A DNA stretch of 64,000 nt. Origin: Fomitopsis serialis. Taxonomy: Eukaryota; Basidiomycota; Agaricomycetes; Polyporales; Fomitopsidaceae. Positions 58,750 through 64,000 of the stretch are shown in pieces. A program made the translations under genes and the position numbers. Under the pieces are notes generated by a model. It had not been told where the DNA came from, made no database searches, and saw only the letters and a program-made list of their open reading frames with translations. Position 1 is the stretch's first letter. Each line of letters starts with the position of its first letter. The stretch lies in contig NW_025955058.1 of NCBI RefSeq assembly GCF_022376445.1, forward strand, positions 86,852-150,851. The letters are read 5' to 3'.

Positions 58750-60888
58750 ACTAGACTGCACCTGGGACCCACTCTCACTGGGTCTCTCGGGACAGCGTGC
58801 ATACGTGTGCTGCGTGCAGTCGATGTGCCTTGGTGAGTTCCGATAATGTGATGGCTGCGTGCGTGTCAAATGGCGAGTAAGTACATCTTGAATCCATTTA
58901 TTTCCCACGAGGGCGTAGGCATATGTAGGCAGTATAAGGTAGATGCACAAGGACGTGACTATGTATAGTAAGGAACTAGGAGCGGGTGGTTCAAAGTAAC
59001 AGTAATAACACATGCATGTACAGTAGTTCCAATAGGGAAATATTCAGAGCAATGAGGGGTCGAGGATGATAAATGACATGGACTCCCACATATAGATGCC
59101 AAGTTCGAGAAACAGTGTTTGATATGCATGAATAGTTTGACTTGGAGATGGAATTGGGTATTGTGCACTGGCTTCTAATGGGGCTCGTGATTGGTGTTCT
59201 CAGGCACAATGATAGTAAATATGATGGGTGCTTTGGTAATGAATGTGAACTCCTCAAGTACCAAAGAAACAAAGGTTCCCTAAGCTAATGATTTCAAACT
59301 GTAACTAACTAATGCTGAATGATACAGTCAATTATCAATGTCCTGCTTATCTCAATTGGAACACAACAACACCCAGTCATGCTGTCATGGCAATTGTGTG
59401 GATGTATACAGGTGCAAATCATGGATTATAGCACAGAATTGTTGAGAATGAGGCATAGTATAGGTACAATGACATTGCACAATGCTTTAGTAATCAGGCA
59501 TGTACTCACCCAATTATTCCAATAATACCACATATTCAGTACCTGTATGTAGAGGCATTGTGAGGCATATTCTAGCACAGGACAAGGAAATATATTGGCC
59601 TTGCATATATTGACATTGAATACAATACAATCATTCATTGAATATGCAACAGTGTCCTGCACTGCGATGGGTGGAATTCAGCATATAACCAAATTGATAT
59701 GGCAAGATACCAGCAACCTTATTGGAGTACAACTGCATAACAGCCTATGGACAACTTGTACAATGAATCATAGGCCAATTACCTTAAGTTGGCCCATCTT
59801 GGTTGGCCCAATGGCATATATTCTGGAACACCAAAACTGAAGCAATACAATAGCCGACATACTCCTCTCAGCTAATATGCAGAGACCAGTATACAATGAA
59901 GGTATACAAGGGAAAGTCATTGGTGTGAATACAGCCAAGGTGAACTTGGCAGTTCAGAACAGACTTTGAATGTAGCTTACACCATATATCTCAGAGGTGC
60001 CTGCACTGATATACCTGTCATTAAGATGTGCTTGACTTACTAAGAATTGCAGATGGATAATACTGAACTATTGTTCTCCAAGAGTGTAGTGAGAGTATGA
60101 AAATATGACACTGGCTGTACAAAATTACAATGACAAGTCCAGATTGCTGATTGTGGAACTTCAGCCATAAATCAAGAACCTAAGCAGATATTATGGACGT
60201 CCTCTACTGTCTTGAGTGATACTCAGTACAAACAGAATAACCCTCAACTATAGTGAATGTGCATATGCCTTTGAGCTTCAAGACTGAGCATATCCAATAC
60301 AACCAATGTGATACAGCTGCAGTACAGCTTAACACCTCAATAGCATGGGCATGCCTCATGAAGGTCCAAAACCCATAATAGGAGACAGACAAATACAAGG
60401 AAATGTACACACAATATTCAATTGTTGTCTAGCATCCATTTTGGGCATTGTTCAATAATAATACTGGATTCTCCACATAGACAGCCAGTCTTCAATGACT
60501 GTTGCTAAGTGATTGACAATAGACATGTGCAAGTCAATGAACTGACAAAACCACAGTTAACAAGCCAGGATATATCACAGCCATGCATGCCAGAACAGCC
60601 TAGCCTATTCATATCCAAAAGATAGATCCTTGTTGTAGATACCTTAAGCAGACCCCTAAGATTATGAGCCTTAGAATGCAAATCCAAATTTTATGAAACA
60701 CAACTGACTCTGGGCATATCCAAATGCTACACAGTGTTTTGTGTATGTGCAGTATTTGCTAATGGCCCATGCTACATCATAGGAAAAATGAACAAGGGCA
60801 CAGCAAAGTTGACACAAATCAGGAAGTTTGAACAGCCTAGCATAACAACAAGATGTACGTACAATTACTCTGTGATAAGCACACAACA
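58750..60888. other. AT-rich gene-free block
   Basis: Base composition drops sharply from GC-rich to clearly AT-rich at about 58850 and stays so to the telomere-like junction at 60889. No gene, inverted arms or tandem repeat was recognised. Confidence 0.6.
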
Positions 60889-60900
60889 GGTTAGGTTAGG
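60889..60900 (+). repeat. Short telomere-like tract at element junction
   Basis: GGTTAGGTTAGG lies exactly where the AT-rich chromosomal block ends and the retroelement-related sequence begins. Confidence 0.75.
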
Positions 60901-60960
60901 TGGTTTAATCGCCTGAACACGCCGCGAAGCGGCGTTAGACTGAGGAGGTGGCGGTAGGAG

Positions 60961-61033
60961 CCAAGGGACAAGAGCGCAGTGGGGATCCACAGCGCGACCC
61001 TTTCGGCTTATATGCCTCATCAGGTCCCTTTGG
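60961..61033 (-). ncRNA. Candidate type I hammerhead ribozyme
   Basis: On the minus strand the core CUGAUGA is followed by a 3-bp stem II (GGC-AUAUAA-GCC) and GAAA. A long stem III (GCGC-U-GUGG, loop AUCC, CCAC-U-GCGC) leads to CUU as the NUH cleavage triplet, and GUCCCUUGG closes stem I with CCAAAGGGAC (9 pairs, one bulged A). All invariant core bases are present. It is on the sense strand of the retroelement, about 60 bp from the centromere-side junction. Hammerhead motifs are established in Penelope-like elements. Stem III base pairs next to the core are partly wobble or bulged, so activity is not certain. Confidence 0.83.
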
Positions 61034-61287
61034 TATTGTTTAGTCACGTTTACCTGTACAGTACCACAACAAGCCCGATTTGGGCAGGGTGACACATATC
61101 ATCTTGCAAATGCTGCGATGTCCGTGATGGACTTCTTTTCTAGACCGAGCCGGATCCCGGCTGGAACCGATCTAGAACGCAGTGACGTCAGTAATCTAGA
61201 ATCCAAGATCAGCGCTTATACCAGCGCCATGTGATCCTGTTCCGGAGTGGTCCGGACAGCGGGAGCGCCCGGAGGCTTCACTGGCTG

Positions 61288-61383
61288 CACGTGACCACGG
61301 CGGAGCCCGGGTGACCGAAGGCACCTGACGTGTCACGTGATTAAACGCGACTCGCTCTAGGCCACACGTGATACCATCACGTG
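61288..61383. promoter_or_regulatory. Cluster of four CACGTG sites
   Basis: CACGTG occurs at 61288-61293, 61334-61339, 61365-61370 and 61378-61383, each next to an A giving CACGTGA on the plus strand. This is the E-box palindrome bound by bHLH factors. It lies in the retroelement's 3' non-coding part. Confidence 0.6.
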
Positions 61384-61430
61384 ACTAGGCCCAGACTGGT
61401 CCGACCGTTAGCCAATTAGGTTAGGTACGG

Positions 61431-61590
61431 TTAGATTCGGTTAGGATTAGATTAGGGTTAGGATTAGGTAAGCGCGCCTGGTTAGGGTTTAGGTTAGCTA
61501 ATCCGACATTTGTCAGCTGTACAGCAATACATCGATTAAGATGGATACGTACGTTAGGTTACGGTTAGGTCTCGGTAAGGTTCCTAACTA
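61431..61590 (+). repeat. Degenerate telomere-like block
   Basis: Repeated but imperfect GGTTAG, GGATTAG, GGGTTAG and GGTTTAG words on the plus strand, mixed with unrelated bases. It looks like a decayed former telomere end trapped between two retroelement copies. Confidence 0.65.
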
Positions 61591-61955
61591 CCTCGGTTAA
61601 TACCGTCTGTCGTGAATGACATAAACGTAGTACTTACAAGATGTGTACGATGCCTCGCAGGCAGGTTCCTCAAACGGAAAAGAGGATTCAATGAAGAAAG
61701 CGGACAAGCAGTGGTGTTCATTTATGGAAACATCCACACCCGCTAAGGGAAGCACGTTGGCGGCTTCGGGAGTAGTTAAACTGTTCGCTCAACTAGTGGA
61801 TTCCGGGGAACACTTCCCTTGGACCACAGGCACTCGACTTAGAGATATTCTCCCTAGTGCCACCGCAGGCCCTCAGTCTTTTTGTGTCGACGACACAACC
61901 ATCTAACTGAAAGCCACTCTCCCATCTTCACACAATCGCCGTCCTACTGCAGCTC

Positions 61956-63866
61956 CTAGAAGCCGCCGTACCGCCAAGCGGGGGGAACGGGGGATGAGCG
62001 CCGATGAACCATTATCACATCGTCATCCGAGTCGTCCCTTTGAGGGGGACCATCACGATGTAGATATTCATCGACGGAAGCAGAAAGCGTCGTGTCCAAC
62101 TTAGGCACAGGCCCAGTGGAAGGACCCGCCTCTGGGACGTCCTCTGAGTCGGCGGCCTTAGCGACCGGCTCAAAGTAGTCTTCCAGGACGGTTTGAGCGA
62201 CGCGCTCATCCATCTGCTCAAGAACGATTTTCTTCCAAAGAGTTGAAAGGTCGAAGAGATTACGAGTGCGTTTGCGACTCGTGATTAATCGACGGTTTAA
62301 GATACTGCTCTTTCTAACGTCCGGCAAGGGCGGGCCATCGCGAAGCTCATCACTCCACGATATCACCCATTGAGGAAGATCCCCAAGGGTGTGCACATCC
62401 CTCACCGAAGGTCTCGGGAACTTCAAATTGAAGTCCGCACGGTCGGCGCGATCGCACCATTCCCGCCAGTACCCAAAAATCGCTTCTTGAAGCTGCGAGG
62501 CATGGAAATAGTTCCATGCAGTATTATACTCGGTCTTTAGGACAAGCACCTCATCGTGCTCAGCTGCTTTTTCACGCAGTCTATTTTCCCAACGCTTGTG
62601 GAGATTTTCCTTAAGCCAAGATATAACAACTTTTTGCGGATAACCACGCTTAATGTAGAGGGCAACCAGCCCTCTCATTGCATCCTCATAGTGTGACCAC
62701 AGCGATGAGAGCGTAGCTAACCGTGACATCTCCCCAATAAAGGTACCCCGCTTTACATCGAGCGGGTGGGAGGATATCCACGGAATTCTTTCCTGATGAC
62801 TTTGCGCCTTGCGGTACGGCATATGCTGCAGGTTCCCCAACCCGTCGCGGTAGAGGAGCATATCCAGAAACGCTTGGGACGTTTCAGACGCTTGCCATTC
62901 AATCACACAGTTATCGTACTTGACTTTCTCCAGATGCGCTAACGCTTCATGCTCGCTATACGCGTAGACAATCGCTAGACAGTCGTCGATATACCGCCCA
63001 TAAAAGGGCACGCAGGGGTCGTTCATAATACCTACTTTATCCTCGAAATAGCACCCATAGAGGTTAGCTAGATCGGGACTATCCGCGACCCCCATGGCGA
63101 GGCCGCGTAGTTGACGGTAGTATTTACCCTGGAACTGTGTGACAAGCTTCGTGTTTCCAATCTCCAAAGCGTCGCGGAAGACCTTTTGTTCCGCTGCGCC
63201 ATTCTCGTAGTCTTTATCCCCTCTATCATTCCAATAATATTGAAGGTACGCTAACTCTGCGATGAGCAGCGCCTTATTAAGGTCGATGTTAGGATAGAAG
63301 GCAACTACGTCCCCGGTTACAATATAGAATTTACGTCCGGGTTGGAGGTGAAGCTTACTCAATTTTATCGCCAAGTCTTTGGTCCCGTGTATCACGGTTG
63401 GCGCCGACGCAATGATCGGTTTGAGTTTCTTTGAGACAAATTTAGCTGCGGGATTCATGACGGCAGAGTGACATGGTATTATCGGACGAAAACCCGTCGG
63501 CGTCTTATGGATCTTAGGGATCACATAGAAGGCGGGTACCGAATGTTTACTCTTAGGCTTTGTAATTTTTGACCGCAAATACTTAGCCAGTTGTTTCCCT
63601 GCAGCGGGTACCCATTGAGCCGCGTCGGCGGCGAGTAGGTCCATTTGTGCACATTTAATATCTAGTATAGCGTTAGCTTCCGTCTCGCGCAGCGGTTCGT
63701 AATCCGCGCGAGAGTTAAGAAGCACTAGACTTTTTTCTACTAACCAGGTTCGCTCTGACACCGCGATTCCCAGGTTCTTGTCGGTTCCCGTTATAACATA
63801 GTTATTCCGCAACAGGAAGTCTCGAATGGTCGGGGTGTGAGGACCGAGACGATTAAGGTAGGTCTT
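61956..63866 (-). CDS. Penelope-like reverse transcriptase, endonuclease-deficient, 5' partial
   Basis: Open from the telomere repeats to TAG at 61956; there is no ATG start, and the frame runs out into the TTAGG array, so the 5' end is cut off. The first residues outside the repeats are NRLGPHTPTIRDFLLRNNYV and TDKNLGIAV. Reverse transcriptase blocks follow: FYVIPKIHKTPTGFRPIIP, VTGDVVAFYPNIDLNKALL (motif A), RGLAMGVADSPDLANLYGCY (motif B), FYGRYIDDCLAIVYAY (motif C, YIDD), and AFLDMLLYRD. The PLE-specific YRKAQSHQERIPWISSHPLD, VKRGTFIGEMSRL thumb follows. The catalytic aspartates are present. The C-terminus ends in an acidic tail (DSDDDVIMVHRR) with no GIY-YIG nuclease, as in the telomere-associated group. 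It may be the youngest insertion at this chromosome end. Confidence 0.9.
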   Translation of the reverse strand, partial: KTYLNRLGPHTPTIRDFLLRNNYVITGTDKNLGIAVSERTWLVEKSLVLLNSRADYEPLRETEANAILDIKCAQMDLLAADAAQWVPAAGKQLAKYLRSKITKPKSKHSVPAFYVIPKIHKTPTGFRPIIPCHSAVMNPAAKFVSKKLKPIIASAPTVIHGTKDLAIKLSKLHLQPGRKFYIVTGDVVAFYPNIDLNKALLIAELAYLQYYWNDRGDKDYENGAAEQKVFRDALEIGNTKLVTQFQGKYYRQLRGLAMGVADSPDLANLYGCYFEDKVGIMNDPCVPFYGRYIDDCLAIVYAYSEHEALAHLEKVKYDNCVIEWQASETSQAFLDMLLYRDGLGNLQHMPYRKAQSHQERIPWISSHPLDVKRGTFIGEMSRLATLSSLWSHYEDAMRGLVALYIKRGYPQKVVISWLKENLHKRWENRLREKAAEHDEVLVLKTEYNTAWNYFHASQLQEAIFGYWREWCDRADRADFNLKFPRPSVRDVHTLGDLPQWVISWSDELRDGPPLPDVRKSSILNRRLITSRKRTRNLFDLSTLWKKIVLEQMDERVAQTVLEDYFEPVAKAADSEDVPEAGPSTGPVPKLDTTLSASVDEYLHRDGPPQRDDSDDDVIMVHRRSSPVPPAWRYGGF

Positions 63867-64000
63867 GGTTAGGTTAGGTTAGGTTAGGTTAGGTTAGGTT
63901 AGGTTAGTTAGTTAGGTTAGTTAGGTTAGGTTAGGTTAGGTTAGGTTAGGTTAGGTTAGGTTAGGTTAGGTTAGGTTAGGTTAGGTTAGGTTTAGGTTAG
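63867..64000 (+). repeat. Telomere-like TTAGG array at window end
   Basis: About 26 pentamers of TTAGG on the plus strand, with a few variants (TTAG, TTTAGG), reaching the last base. The G-rich strand points 5' to 3' toward the right edge, as at a right chromosome end. The window stops here, so length and true terminus are unknown. Confidence 0.85.

Larger units (their letters stand above)
60901..63866 (-). mobile_element. Terminal Penelope-like retroelement(s), 5'-truncated
   Basis: Minus-strand retroelement sequence lies between telomere-like tracts at 60889-60900 and 63867-64000. It holds a hammerhead candidate (60961-61033), a 3' non-coding region, and an endonuclease-less reverse transcriptase (61956-63866). 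A degenerate telomere-like block at 61431-61590 divides it, so it may be two stacked insertions: a short 3' end (60901-61430) and a longer copy (61590-63866). The orientation, 3' end inward and 5' end outward, is what reverse transcription primed by a chromosome end produces. The family is known as telomere-associated Penelope-like elements (Coprina in basidiomycetes, Athena in rotifers). Confidence 0.82.

Noticed and set aside
61643..61906. Plus-strand open frame of 87 codons
   Set aside because: It lies antisense in the 3' non-coding part of the retroelement and has no motif. It was not supported as a gene.
63867..64000. Arthropod contamination suggested by TTAGG repeats
   Set aside because: The neighbouring genes are basidiomycete in type and the same short tract occurs inside the fungal sequence. 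The reverse transcriptase also fits the basidiomycete terminal Penelope-like group.

Overview
The window looks like a subtelomeric stretch of a filamentous basidiomycete chromosome (Agaricomycetes, probably a wood-decay lineage). The evidence is genes split by many 50-70 bp GT-AG introns, two Agaricomycete-typical seven-helix families (DUF6533-like and DUF6534-like), Crinkler-like kinase genes, an F-box protein, a farnesylated-pheromone-type mini-gene, and a telomere-like array at the right edge. No bacterial operon structure, tRNA or rRNA was seen.

Layout. 0-12 kb: a 39-residue candidate mating-pheromone precursor (minus strand), then a tandem duplication in which a dynamin-family GTPase plus SDH4 (complex II anchor) occurs twice. 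Both dynamins look intact; one SDH4 is intact and the other is a fragment. 12-31 kb: adrenodoxin/ferredoxin reductase, a Crinkler-kinase pseudogene, a long AT-hook protein, a DUF6534 remnant, the Cdc48 cofactor Shp1/p47 (SEP-UBX), an apparently complete Crinkler-kinase gene, a DUF6533 membrane protein, a broken proline-iminopeptidase-like gene, and a Sec14-like lipid-transfer protein. 31-39 kb: a DUF6534 gene split by a 5.9-kb element with 1.84-kb, nearly identical inverted arms and a 3-bp TAG target duplication. 40-52 kb: a secreted GH105-like glycosidase, a second Crinkler-kinase gene, a DUF262 nuclear protein, a third, decayed kinase copy, and an F-box gene.

52-64 kb is the subtelomeric part. 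It holds 34-bp perfect palindromes about 100 bp apart, a decayed intron-containing gene, an array of 22 short hairpins (TGTG[C/A]GTC-N3-GAC[G/T]CACA) over 2.9 kb, an AT-rich gene-free stretch, and finally a 5'-truncated Penelope-like retroelement without an endonuclease domain. The retroelement is oriented with its 5' end toward the telomere, has short telomere-like tracts at both ends, and carries a candidate hammerhead ribozyme close to its centromere-side junction. The right edge is about 130 bp of TTAGG pentamers.

Several otherwise conserved genes (adrenodoxin reductase, Shp1, GH105-like, DUF262, F-box) are each interrupted by what looks like single missing bases. Uncorrected consensus errors are a likely explanation, although real decay in a subtelomere cannot be excluded.
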